Shown here one piece after another: positions 35,100-45,960 of a stretch of DNA of 64,000 nucleotides (within the stretch, counting starts at the first letter, position 1; each line of letters starts with the position of its first letter). A model generated the notes under the pieces. It did no database searches and was not told the DNA's origin. It was given only the letters and a program-made list of their open reading frames with translations. Source of the DNA: Bemisia tabaci (Eukaryota > Arthropoda > Insecta > Hemiptera > Aleyrodidae); contig NC_092801.1 of the NCBI RefSeq assembly GCF_918797505.1, positions 22,382,116 to 22,446,115 on the forward strand, in the 5' to 3' direction. The translations under genes and the position numbers were made by a program.

Positions 35100-35904
35100 T
35101 GCAGATGAGACTGAGAAAATTAAAGTCACTTACATAAATTAGGGGGCGAAAGAAAAAGAACGATTGACTTTGCGCGCCGAACTTTCGGGTCCGTGAACCC
35201 GCGAGTCACTTCGCCGTACATCGGGAGGGTTCGTGCTTCGTGCTTCGGGTTCGTGGGATTTTAATTGGAGAGATTGGCCGCGGGGAGAAGAGAGGGGAGA
35301 GAATGAAGAAAGAAAAATGAAGCCTCCAGTACACGGACACAGTAGCGCAACATTAAATAAAAATGGCGGAGCATATTGTCAGGTACACCACCTCTAACAT
35401 AATATATGACACTAAAATGCCTTCTCGTGCATAATACATAGCGGAATTTCAGCTGGTTTAATCACCATGATTTCCCTTTGACTTTTCTCAATCTAAACTT
35501 CGCTGATAAATAACAGTTGAAGGCTTAGTGATGTTTAGTTTCACAAACAAGGAGAAGCCTCCCTCTTATAATCCTAGCATCTTATGGTGAGGTATAGAGA
35601 CAGTTGGCAGCATGCACCAAACGATCGTGGAAAATGGACCGTGGCTTTTGTTGGTTGTTGGTGTTCCAGAGGCTTAATGGCGACCACAGCCTTCTGTTCT
35701 CCGATCCCGTTCTGGTAATTAAGTTTATTGACCGTGTCGCTGTTTCTTTTGATTAAGTCCTGTGACTGTTTAAAGTTTAAGAAAAATTTATTTCCCTCCT
35801 TCAATTACTTTTCTAAATTTCGTGCCCTGTATACAAAGAAGTGTTTGTCCGATTTGATGCCGCCTCCCTCGACCTAACGGCCCACATTCAACAGTTAGTA
35901 AGCC
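35100..35904 (+). promoter_or_regulatory. Possible promoter / 5' UTR region upstream of NEMP exon 1
   Basis: A GC- and CpG-richer patch (about 35150-35300) contains a short repeat of TTCGTGC/TTCGGGTTCG and lies 600-750 bp before the proposed NEMP start. The AT-richer leader after it includes a short ATG-led stretch (AAAATGGCGGAG, near 35363) ending in a possible GT donor, which could be a separate leader exon. No TATA box was identified with confidence. Confidence 0.25.
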
Positions 35905-36001
35905 ATGATGATGGTTTGTTTGCCGAAGCAAGTTACGATTTCCACAATTATTGGAGTTTTCCTGCCAATTCTGCTGCAGCTTGGAGAGTCAGCCACCACT
36001 G
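35905..36001 (+). CDS. NEMP-like gene, exon 1 (signal peptide)
   Basis: The exon starts ATGATGATGG and codes for 32 residues plus one base. A short polar stretch is followed by a hydrophobic core (IIGVFLPILLQL) and small residues (GESATT), a typical secretory signal peptide. A GTACGT donor follows at 36002. It ends in phase 1, exactly what the acceptor at 55898/55899 needs. It cannot lead into the PTB exon, because joining it to the acceptor before 44034 hits a stop within a few codons. The link to exon 2 spans about 19.9 kb and is an inference; a transcript would settle it. Confidence 0.6.
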
Positions 36002-36014
36002 GTACGTATCCTCA

Positions 36015-37340
36015 TCATGCTCCATTCCCCATTTTTTGGTTTCTTTGTCTTAGAAAAGTCTTGAATTTAAGGTTATTCTGCAGGCATTCAATTGCCTGAA
36101 CAATGAAACATTCCTCTCCTATCGGCCCTTTGATACGTTTTGCTGTTAGAATCTTTTTGAGTTGATGTTCATATTCTCCCTTCATCCTAGTTCTTTCGAG
36201 GTAGCATCGAAACGACGTAGAGCTAAACGTCTGGTTTCTGCATTTGCTCCTAGCTCTATTCGTCGCTTTTTTGGCACATCCTCCAGGATCTGAGGCTGTA
36301 GTGATGCTTGTTCGTTTTAGTTTTTTTGGCGACACCCCTCACTTTTCACCCTTTTCGCTTTCAATCCACTGATCCTTAGTTCATCTACAGTGACTGCTGA
36401 TCAGCTGGAAGAAGGGTTGTTGCACCTGTGCATACTGGATGAGTCACTGCATTGTTCGTAAGGGTGTTGACTTTCCTGCAGCATCTTGGTGTATATCTCA
36501 AACATTGCCCGATTAATTGCTCTGTCAATGGCAACTCTTTCAGCTAGGCTCTCATAGCCATGAACGTTTGGTTCTCTGGTCCAGGACAGGATGATCATTG
36601 CAGCTGTCCTGCAAACTGGTTTCTAGAGCTTGCGCATCAAATGTCAAAATATTGTTTATGTCATCATTCATCAGTGATACCATTTGACTGCATATATTAA
36701 TCTGTCGAGTCGTACTGATTCAGAGCTAATCAGGAATGGACATATGTCTCAATGTACGATGCGTGAGCTCTACCTTTTTCAAATCCCCGACTCCATTAAG
36801 AAATGCAGCGCCAAAGGGAACTTACCTGTTCCTGTTCAGTGCTTCTACTTATGCAAGGCACCTGATTAGTAATGAGGACACTGAGAAATCATTACGGGAT
36901 GGATTTTGAGAATTCATCTGTAAGTATGCAAATTATAGAATAATCAGGTTGACGTTCAACAAAGTCGAATATGCTCCTGTGTGTGATTCTGTTTCCAGAC
37001 AGTTTAATTTGACATCACATCCACTACACACCCTTGTTAAATATCAACAATGTTCAGCTACTTTTCTGTTACTACATAGAGGCTCCGTGTTGATGTTTAA
37101 TAATTGATGCCATCTTTCATAATTCCTAAGTTTGAATATATTGGTAAGAGCTTGCTTATCTGGAATGTCTATCTTTGTAGAACTTTCACATATTTTCAAG
37201 CCAAGATCTAGAAGGTAGTTTTCCACGCTACCCATTCAGTTGAAATATTCTGTTTTGTCATCAGTGCCACCTATCATGTGACACCGCTCCTTAAATGAGA
37301 CAAGAGGGACTCGACCCTCACATTGCTATGATTTTATAGT
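36015..37340 (-). pseudogene. Decayed minus-strand coding relic, function unrecognised
   Basis: Several protein-like stretches appear on the minus strand but are broken by stops and frame changes. One frame reads from about 37310 down to 36940 through two TGA stops, with segments such as SFKERCHMIGGTDDKTEYFN, MGSVENYLLDLGLKICES and CSNRKVAEHC. A second block at about 36700-36400 contains NNILTFDAQALETSLQD and then, in another frame, ESLAERVAIDRAINRAMFE. A third at 36335-36015 contains ERTRMKGEYEHQLKKILTAK. Composition and helix-like residue patterns look like former coding sequence. The parent protein was not recognised. It begins just inside the start of NEMP intron 1. Confidence 0.4.
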
Positions 37341-38837
37341 TTGTGTCAGTGCTCAAGGGAATCTCAGGTCTATCTAATTGAAGTTGAGGCACACTCTGTT
37401 CAAATATTTAAACTAAAGTACTCATCCTAGAAAATAATCAATCTTTCGAGGGGAGAGTATCATTTAGCCCCCTCTGTTCTAGTTCACTTCCTCTATTCAG
37501 GAATAGGAAACTTTCTTAATACTTACTCATGAGTTAAAAAAATAAAACAAACTCATATCACAAAATTCTAAAGAATTGCCGTTTATCAATTGTACGCCTG
37601 TAATCAAGTTTATCCTGAATTACCCTTCATCTGAACACATGTATTACCACCTGTTGGGTGTTTCTAATCAGAGGTTTACTTTAGTCTCAACATTCGATGA
37701 GCAAGCTCTATCTTCTTTTCCATTGGCAAGAACTATAGGCGTGTTGTCAAAATAAACATATCCGTTAATGTTTGGTTCTTCTGTTTGCAAACGCAACCCC
37801 GTGGTCCCATCAACCACCCAAGATTGTTAAGGGTTAGGTAGAAACATGCATTTGCATGTAAATATGCAAGTCATCGGGTAATTCAAATGGAGTCCAACCA
37901 TGCCAACCACTTGGCATCATGTAATTCTGTTTCAAAACGATCCCAATCCGCTTTTTTCAACAACGCACTTTTCATACTCTCCTCCCTTGAATGTCACAGG
38001 TTTTTAAGTGTCCTACATAATGGAACATTATTCCTGTCATTCTAGTTCAAATATTTCTTAAACTGATTATTGAAGACTCTTTCTGGAGCTAATGATCATT
38101 AAAACTGGTGATAAAGCACCTTTTCATGCGTACATGATCATGAAGATCACTCATGGTAGATATTACCATATGCAGGATCATCTCTTCTTAAGCAAGTGAA
38201 ATCTGTCTGTACAGACCCAAATACTTGCCGTAACTTAATTCTTAAGTGGCTGGGTATCACAAGAGATCTGATGTTTAATTTTCCTAATTTGAGAAAAGGG
38301 CCAGAAACTTTACGTGCCTTTTGATTGCAGGATTCAACCGTATTCCAAAGCTAATTAATTCAAAGGATCCCTGAAAGAATGCATATTTATTTTTGGCTGC
38401 TCCTCTTTCTAAAAGAGAGTATTTTTTCAAAACCAAAGAACAAAACGGAAAGAGACTTTCACCGTTTTTGCATGCGCTGTTGAAAGCTCTCTAGTATCCC
38501 CAAAAATGTGTTTGTTTTTTGTCGCTGAATTTTTGTATATGAGCGTTTTAATTGGGCAGTTACGAGACCCAATCAAGCAAGATTTGACTTTACGTAGGTT
38601 TTTCTAAAAACTGAATTTTTTTACCTGTGAGCCTCTAATTTTTATTGCGTAGTGCAGTTTTGTTTATTATTTTTGGGCTTTTTATTTATTACACCGAAAT
38701 GTTGGGGAAGTCCGTTTTCAAGCAATGGTACCTACCAATATCTCAGTTTCCATTTTTACAGCTCCTCGGTCCATTTTCTCGTGAATGTTCACATTTTTTT
38801 TCTCTATTCTGTTCGTGCCGTGATGATGAATATAATT

Positions 38838-38976
38838 TGGACTACATTTTGCAATTTGGAATCACAGTTTCTGGCTCAGTTTAAAAACAACATATGTACC
38901 TTCAGTTACCATATGTACATACGTGTTTTTGCAGATTAGCCAGAAGTTGTAGTTCCTAGTCGCAAAATGAAGTCCA
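38838..38976. mobile_element. Family T inverted-repeat element, NEMP intron 1
   Basis: TGGACTACATTTTGCAATTT at the left and GCAAAATGAAGTCCA at the right, inverted, about 139 bp. Confidence 0.75.
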
Positions 38977-39519
38977 TTTAGTGTCGTAGTGACGTAAGTG
39001 TGATTATTTAATTTACTTCCCTCTCAATTCCTCAGAATAACGTTAATTTTTCCTTGATTTTTTGGTGACAAACTAATTTCTACTTCCTTTTTCCGCTGTC
39101 CAGTTGTTGTTTACTTGAGTGTTTATTCGCTTTCCTAACTGATAGAACTAACTATTCATTTTTTTCTGCTCGAATGGAATATTATCCTCTTTTTTTTTAT
39201 TTGACTAGTTACCTAGTACTTGACAGTTTATTTGCATCGAAATCAACTTTGAAAGGTTCAAACTCGCCTTACAGCCTCGAGCTCCAACCAAGAATGACAG
39301 CTTAGAAATGTAGTTCCTGTGGGACAGAATTCAGCTGTTTTTACTTTATTTGTGAGTGAAGCGGTGTTCTGCCTTCCTACTAAAATTTTTGGAGCTATTC
39401 TGATGGGGAAGCCCAGTTTTTAAGGAGCCAAATCAATTTTTTGCATTTCCATCATGGTGCATGAAAGAGTTGGTAAGAGTCGACCAGGTGCGTCAACTGT
39501 TTTAGATGCCATGATGACC

Positions 39520-39845
39520 CATCAAGTAGCACAGATTGCAATAAGTAGCAATTACATTGTAAAAATATAGCAATTCCACTGATTGTTGTGTATGTTGCCT
39601 AGCTCCTATTTGAAGGGGCCCCATTCATTGAGACTTATTGCAATAAAATTGAAATAAGTTGCAATTTTTCATTACATCGCATATTGCCTATCTTTCTGAC
39701 ATATGGAGCCTATTTTTTTGATTATTTAAAATCCGCATAAATCTACTAAATGATGTAAAAATATTAAATAAATAATTACAACTTCATTGAAATCAAATTG
39801 CAATTTAATTTAAATATTTTCGTTGTGCTGTGCTTCTTGGGCAAC
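39520..39845. mobile_element. Possible inverted-repeat element, NEMP intron 1
   Basis: CCATCAAGTAGCACAG at the left and CTGTGCTTCTTGGGC at the right, inverted; the inside is rich in TTGCAATA/AATTGCAA. Confidence 0.5.
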
Positions 39846-40625
39846 CAAGCTCTCACAAATTTCGAACGCATTCGAGACATGGCGCTTGAGGAAGACAGAA
39901 CACAGGAGTTAAGTCTATAAAATCCTTTTTATATTAAGTTCTGTAGACCTGCTCCAGCTGATTTCATTGCCAAGATTTGTGCTGCATCAGTTAGTGGTTC
40001 TCTAAGAGTGCTGCATCGCACTCCATCAACTATGATTTCAACACTCCATAACACTGATTTACTTACTCCCCGAATGGGAAAGAAAACTGTCTCTGGACAC
40101 ACACTGCATTAATTTCTGTAATTATTTGTTTCTTCCTTTATCCCTCCATTTTTCTCCTAGTGAATTTCTTCCCTGTATCGAATGACTCCTCTCGCAGAAA
40201 TCATCATTCTCCTAAAATACCTTTTCCATCTTATCACCTTAGACCATCATCACGCCCCTGAAATCTGGGTTATGTATTGTTTGGATCGGAATTATTCAGT
40301 CCGAAAAAATCTAGTTGTCTTGAGCTTCATTGAGCCTTACGAATGAAAGCTCACTGTAGTTTGGTTACAGGTCGAAGGGGGTTGTTCCAGTGTATGGAAA
40401 GCTTTCAGGAGGAGAGAAAGATAAGTCACAGTTTCAGTGAGCAATGTGAGAGAAGGGTATCCAATCTAGCAATATGTAACTTTCGTCGTTTAAAAATTGC
40501 TAGTTTTTTTTTCAAAGAGGGAGACAAAAATTTTGGAAGCCAATGGAGTGTAGGGTCGTTCAAGTATTGTACGCAACGCTTTTACTGGGGGTAGTAATAC
40601 GTAAAAAATCCGAGCAGGGGGTAGA

Positions 40626-41517
40626 CAGGGCCGGATTTACTTACTTGCCGCCCATGGGCCGCCTGTATTTTGCAGTCCCCTTCTCATTCGTTTTGAAACA
40701 TCAATAAAAACCATCAAGTGAACGAGCCGGAGGGGGAGAAGCGTATAAGACGCGTTTACTCGTGTTGGTCACATTTTTGGCGAAAGCCTTGTCAACACTA
40801 CTAGCAAAAGTTCACGGAACTTGGCGCGAAAGTTAAGTTCTGTAAACCTATCTCTGTATGGACAAGTCCCTCCATTTATAAAAAATGAACCAAAAAATTA
40901 GGAAAGAACAAACATAAATGTGGTCTAGTAATTTTAACTTCCGCCGCCGAGCCGCGCTGACCGCACTGTGTTTGGCGTAATGCGTGAAGTATTCCTACAG
41001 TTTTACATGCGCTATGCGTTTCGGGCCGACCGCTGAGGCACGCACTGTGTTTGACGCAATGCGTGAAGTATTCATGCAGTCTCGCAGGCGCTATGCGTTT
41101 CACGCTGCCCGCTACTGACTGCAGCAACCGCACTGTCTTTGGCGCAATGCGTGAAGTATTCATGCAGTCTTGTAGGCGCTATTATGTGTTACATGCCGAC
41201 CGCCGCGCCGAGGGTTTCTCCTTTTCATCTCACGTTCTCGTCATCATTGCTCTCTGCGCCGCGCCGTCTCAGGCCAAATTCCGTGCTCGGTTTCTCTCCT
41301 AGTCTTAACTCGACTAAATAAAGGTGCTGTCTATTGTATCACAGAAGAACGACAAAATTAGAGATATTCTCTCAGGAAATGAGAGATTTTGTCACATTTT
41401 CTCATTCGTAATTTTTTTTTCTGAATCCGATACTTCTTTATAGCTACATTTAAAAAAATTGCAAAATTTGCCGCCATGGGCCGCGGCCCATGTGGCCACC
41501 CTCTTAATCCGGCCCTG
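40626..41517 (-). mobile_element. Family J hAT-like non-autonomous element, copy 2
   Basis: The same family in the opposite orientation, with an exact 8-bp target duplication GGGGTAGA at 40618-40625 and 41518-41525. It carries three copies of the internal repeat of about 75 bp (about 40960-41185), one more than copy 1. It lies within NEMP intron 1. Confidence 0.9.
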
Positions 41518-42295
41518 GGGGTAGATAAAACTTTGAAGGAAAAAACGTGCAAAAAATTGAAAATCCCGCCCTTTTCGAGTGAATCTTTTCGGCGTGCGAC
41601 CCAGCCTGACGCGTGTCGCACTAACTCATCCCCTTGCCTCCTTCTTTTTTTCAACATAATTTTTGCAATTGTCAACTTATTCAAAATTGTCTAAGTGAAC
41701 TTTTCCAGTATAATAATGAATAAAACAAATCTAGTCATGTATTATCACACCTTTGCTAATCTCTTCCTTTCGTATTTCAGCGAAATATCAAAAAAAAAAA
41801 CCGAATCTTTTCAAGCTGTGTTTTTGGCGTTTTCTTGATGTTTTTTTTTAAAATGGGGGGGGGGGGGGGGCAAAAAATTGGAAAAAGTGGATTACGTAAT
41901 ACTTGAACGGCCCGTTTGCTCCTAATACCAATATTTTTGTCGTTGGTTTTTCGATATTTATCTACAAGCCCTAAGATCGATGAAGCGAGCGTTGAAGTCT
42001 CCGAATCAGCCGAAGAGAGTTCACGCTCTCCTTCATTTCATGGATATGCAAGTTTACGACACTCCGAAGTCTAAATAGTTGTATCACGCGTTTCGCCTCA
42101 TCCAACTTTTCTACTCTGCGTTAAAATCTCCGATTCAGCCGAAGAGAGACCGAGCCCTCTTTCAATGTTGTGGATATGCGATCAAGTTTTGTTGCTTTTC
42201 AATCGTGACTGGTTCTGTGGAAAGGCACCTCATCTTCCGGAAGAAAATTTCTGAAACTTTGAATTTAGCGCCAAAAACGATCGCGGCAAGCGCCT

Positions 42296-42675
42296 GGAGT
42301 ACCTTATAGGGAGAGTACGGCCACTGGGCCCTTGGAGAGGCTTAGGGCCCACGAATGGCGGCCTGTTCTTCTGGGTTTTGCGGATTGGAGGGGGGGGGGG
42401 GGTGTCCATTGCCAACCCCTTTACATCCAAAGTGATTTTTCGAGAGCATGGCACACGATTAGCCGTAAAACTTTGTCAATTTGTCGGACTGGTGCATTTG
42501 AGTGAAGTTCCCGCTGCAATGTGCAAGTAAAACTACATTTTGAGTAATTTTTTCTTTACATTTATTTACAGCGACCGCCATTTTTGGGCCCCGGAAAGCT
42601 CTATTCAGCCTAAGATGGCTGAGTCAATCAGAGGTGGTAACTGAAGTGACCATACTCTCCCTATATAGGTACTCT
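42296..42675. mobile_element. Family I small inverted-repeat element, copy 2
   Basis: The ends are GGAGTACCTTATAGGGAGAG and its inverted counterpart finishing AGGTACTCT. A perfect 10-bp target duplication GCAAGCGCCT lies at 42286-42295 and 42676-42685. The interior contains a poly(G) tract near 42391. It lies in NEMP intron 1, 1.5 kb before the PTB gene. Confidence 0.85.
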
Positions 42676-42711
42676 GCAAGCGCCTGTAAAAGGTAAAACT
42701 CTAGGTATACA

Positions 42712-43262
42712 GGGTGTCCCAGAGCACCCGTACCAGGCCTTTTTCTCGGTTGATTTAGATCGAACGAAATCGGGGACCGCGGGGTTGTATAGGGAATTGA
42801 CCCCCAAAGAATTCGATTTTCATTGGTTGTTCGAAGTTCATGGTCTCGGAAACCCCCCCCCCCCCCAGCCTCCCTTGGGGGTAAAGGGGGGTCACGATCT
42901 TAAAAGTCGGTGTACTCAATCGAATTTTGTTCGATTTCATTAGAATTGAAAAGTACAGAAAATTTCACGTGAAATTGACCCCCTAAAGTCCACAATTGTA
43001 TCTCTTCACGCCCAAAAATGATCTATTAAAGAGGGGGACAGCGGCCCCCTCCATAATTTCCCTTTGGTCAAAAATTGACGCAGAATCTCCGGATAAAGAT
43101 GGTTCATCCGGCAATCGACCCCAAGGAATCCGATTTTTATGGTCCCGAAGCCCCCCTAGCCTCCCTTGGGGGGTAAAATGGGGGACACAATTTCCCCCGA
43201 CTTTTGAAATTTTGCCTGCTCCATTTTATGGAGAATTTAATCCAAGATGGAGCGTGCTTTGA
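42712..43262. repeat. Family V repeat (GGTGTCCCAGAGCACC)
   Basis: Begins GGGTGTCCCAGAGCACCCGT; poly(C) tracts and several imperfect units of GACCCCCAA..ATTCGATTTT..TGG type. A diverged copy lies at 56771-56960 in NEMP intron 3. Confidence 0.5.
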
Positions 43263-44003
43263 TCAAAACGTAATAAATTTTATATCGTCCGTCATTCAGG
43301 GGCGTACGCAATTTCCCCACTGCTCATGTAGTTTGCAAACAACCTATCGGTCGTTGGTCGTGAACACTCTGCGCCCTTAGATGTCCAGTAGGTAATGTCT
43401 CTAGGTCTTCAATGATCATGCATTATTCATTGACAGAATAGTGATGATCTCTGTTCATTTCTTGGGAATTTTTTTCAAACATTTTTCATCTCCTCAGTAA
43501 CCAACTACCAACTTTTTTTCAATTGCCTCTCGTTCATCGGCACTGAATGTTTCATTTCGTAATTTCAACATTTTTCTCAACTGCTTGGCTCCATTCTTAC
43601 ACTTGAACTCCTCTTACTTCTTCAGTAGTATTTCAAAAGACAAATGAAAAATAAATAGCCATGGCTGGTGATTTAAGGAAGCAACCTGTCAATGTTGCCA
43701 TCACATGCGGAGGACCAAGTGATGATATCGCATACGAGGAGCTTAAGAGATCTAGCTTCGTTTGAACCCTCTTGAAAAATAAGATTTGGTGCTTGTATTT
43801 GTTCTCATGTTTTTTTTAAAAAAAAGAAAATAGTGTAAAAAGAAAACTCCCTTTTTACCTCATTACTATACCTACTCAGATTTCACTCCTCTTCCCCTTC
43901 AATTTTCCATCACCTAAGATTTATGGCCGAGTCGATAATAATTGAGAACCTACTTCAACAATCCCCAAAAGTCTATCAACTATCATGGGTCTTGTAGTAT
44001 AGC

Positions 44004-44169
44004 TTCGTTTGTTTTCTTTCTCTTTTTTGTAGATTGCCGCAGTTTTGTCGCTTAAACCCGAGTCATCCATACTAACTAAAATCGCTAAGGACCGACCGAG
44101 TGTCTCAGTTCCGTTTTCGGTTGGACTTTCCACAAATTAAACCATCATTAGTCGTGAGGCCAGCTCATT
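44004..44169 (+). promoter_or_regulatory. Possible 5' UTR and 3' splice site before the PTB gene
   Basis: A pyrimidine-rich run ending TTTTTTGTAG at 44033 looks like a 3' splice site. The 136 bp between it and the start codon contain stops in the PTB frame, so they could only be untranslated leader. If spliced, an upstream leader exon must exist. The run is also the kind of sequence PTB itself binds, so autoregulation is conceivable but not shown. Confidence 0.35.
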
Positions 44170-45960
44170 ATGAAGAGACCTTTAGGCCAGATTTCTGCGT
44201 CGACTGAGGATATTCATATGCAAGACATTAACAGAATGCCGAACAAGCGAGGTTCCGACGAGTTACTTACCCAAGGCAGCGTGAGCAATGGCAACGACCT
44301 GAGCCCTCAGATGAACAACTTGGACAACAACAATGACGCTAAGAAAGTAAAACTAGAGACGAAGCAACAGCCGTCGACAACAAACCCCTCCAAAGTTATC
44401 CACATCCGCAACATTCCAAATGAAGTAACAGAGGCTGAGATCATTCATCTGGGCATTCCCTTCGGGCGAGTGACCAACGTCCTCGTCCTGAAAGGCAAGA
44501 ACCAAGCCTTCCTAGAGATGGGCGACGAAGCAGCCGCCATCTCCATGGTCCAATACTTCACCAACTGCACTGCCCAGCTCCGAGACAGAGCCGTCTACGT
44601 CCAGTTCTCCAATCACAAGGAGCTCAAAACAGACCAGACGCACAGCAATGCCTCCGCCTCGGCCCAAGCCGCTCTCCAAGCAGCACAAGCCCTGTCCGGC
44701 TCGAGCGAAACCCAAGGTGGACCCAACACGGTTCTCCGCGTCATCATCGAACAAATGGTGTACCCAATAACCTTGGAAGTTTTATACCAAATTTTCTCAC
44801 GGTATGGGAAGGTCCTCAAAATCGTCACGTTCACTCGCAATAACTCTTTTCAAGTCTTGATCCAGTATCCAGACGTGGTCACTGCGCAGTCGGCCAAGCT
44901 TTCGCTCGATGGGCAAAACGTTTACAATTCCTGCTGCACGCTCCGGATCGAGTACTCAAAGTTAACTAATCTCAACGTCAAGTATAACAATGACAAGTCT
45001 CGCGACTACACGAATCCAGGGCTTCCTAACGGCGAGGGTGGTTTGGAAAACGTTTTGCCCGACCAGCTTCTCCCTCAACTCCTCCTTGGCGGAGCCGCCT
45101 CTCCAATCGCATTGCAAGCTGCCAGGAGATCCCTCACGCAATCGGATGGTCGTTTGGCCAGCACCCCCGGTGTCCTATCGCCGTTCAGCTCGCTCGGACT
45201 GAGCTCACCCCTGGCAGCATCGTACGCCGGGTCGCCGGTGAGCGGTTTGCCGGTCGGGAGTTTCGGTCTTCCGACACTAGGAGCTACCGCGGGCCTGGGA
45301 ACAGGAGCCCTGCAGCGACTCACAGCGCAGACGACCGGAACCTGCGTGCTGTTGATCAGCAACCTCGACGAGGAATCGGTAAATCCTGATGTTCTCTTCA
45401 CACTGTTCGGCGTCTACGGCGACGTCCTGCGTGTGAAAATCTTGTACAATAAGAAAGATAGCGCCCTGATACAGATGGCGGAGGCTAGCCAAGCGCACTT
45501 GGCGATACAGCACTTGGACAAGCTGAAGTTGTTCGGCAAGCAAATGCGCGTGATGCCATCCAAGCACCAAGTTGTTCAAATGCCCAAAGAAGGGCAGCCG
45601 GACACCGGTCTCACGAAAGACTACACAAACTCGCCACTGCACAGGTTTAAGAAGCGAGGGTCGAAAAACTATCAAAACATATACCCACCGTCGTCGACGC
45701 TCCACCTGTCCAACATTCCAGCGACGATATCCGAGGAAGAGATCAAACACTTGTTCGAGTCGAATGGTTTCACTGTGAAAGGATTCAAATTCTTCCCGAA
45801 AGACAGGAAGATGGCTCTGATTCAGCTGAATTCCATCGAGGATGCTGTTGGAGCCCTGATCAAAATGCACAACTACCAACTAAGTGAACAAAACCATTTG
45901 CGAGTATCTTTTTCAAAATCAAATATCCAGTCAGACGGCTATCAGTTCAAAGACGATTAG
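44170..45960 (+). CDS. Polypyrimidine tract-binding protein (PTBP1 / hephaestus family), intronless
   Basis: PTB proteins bind CU-rich RNA and control splicing, poly(A) site choice, translation and mRNA localisation, mainly from the nucleus. This 596-residue frame has four RRMs at about 75-150, 188-264, 391-465 and 508-584. RRM1 shows VIHIRNIP and KNQAFLEM; RRM2 ends with the typical LNVKYNNDKSRDYT; RRM3 has LFGVYGDVLRVKILYNKK; the RRM3-4 linker has LTKDYTNSPLHRFKK; RRM4 has GFKFFPKDRKMALIQ. The N-terminus contains the family KRGSDEL motif and a basic KKVK patch, likely nuclear localisation. An in-frame TGA lies just upstream, so the ATG at 44170 (A at -3) is the first possible start. Length is slightly above human PTBP1 (557); the extra residues are in the RRM2-3 linker and N-terminus. 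No intron interrupts the frame, although PTB genes usually have many. It may be a retrogene inside NEMP intron 1 or a native intron-poor gene. Confidence 0.95.
   Translation: MKRPLGQISASTEDIHMQDINRMPNKRGSDELLTQGSVSNGNDLSPQMNNLDNNNDAKKVKLETKQQPSTTNPSKVIHIRNIPNEVTEAEIIHLGIPFGRVTNVLVLKGKNQAFLEMGDEAAAISMVQYFTNCTAQLRDRAVYVQFSNHKELKTDQTHSNASASAQAALQAAQALSGSSETQGGPNTVLRVIIEQMVYPITLEVLYQIFSRYGKVLKIVTFTRNNSFQVLIQYPDVVTAQSAKLSLDGQNVYNSCCTLRIEYSKLTNLNVKYNNDKSRDYTNPGLPNGEGGLENVLPDQLLPQLLLGGAASPIALQAARRSLTQSDGRLASTPGVLSPFSSLGLSSPLAASYAGSPVSGLPVGSFGLPTLGATAGLGTGALQRLTAQTTGTCVLLISNLDEESVNPDVLFTLFGVYGDVLRVKILYNKKDSALIQMAEASQAHLAIQHLDKLKLFGKQMRVMPSKHQVVQMPKEGQPDTGLTKDYTNSPLHRFKKRGSKNYQNIYPPSSTLHLSNIPATISEEEIKHLFESNGFTVKGFKFFPKDRKMALIQLNSIEDAVGALIKMHNYQLSEQNHLRVSFSKSNIQSDGYQFKDD

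Noticed and set aside
35363..35388. Short ATG-led stretch followed by GT as a first coding exon of the PTB gene
   Set aside because: Joining it to the acceptor at 44033 meets a stop before the PTB start. It could only be a leader exon.
36684..36869. A 61-codon plus-strand open frame
   Set aside because: Overlaps the minus-strand relic and shows no protein features of its own.
37290..37375. A tRNA-like stretch on the minus strand (GAGGGTCGAGTCCCTC arm and TGAGA/TCTCA ends)
   Set aside because: The T arm has the wrong loop size, the D arm does not fold properly, and the acceptor stem has mismatches. It overlaps the decayed coding relic.
38645..38939. Hydrophobic open frames that look like membrane segments
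   Set aside because: The hydrophobicity comes from T-rich intronic DNA, and the frames run into a family-T element.
44512..45879. Long open frames on the minus strand and other plus frames within the PTB gene
   Set aside because: Shadows of the GC-richer PTB coding sequence; no independent protein features.
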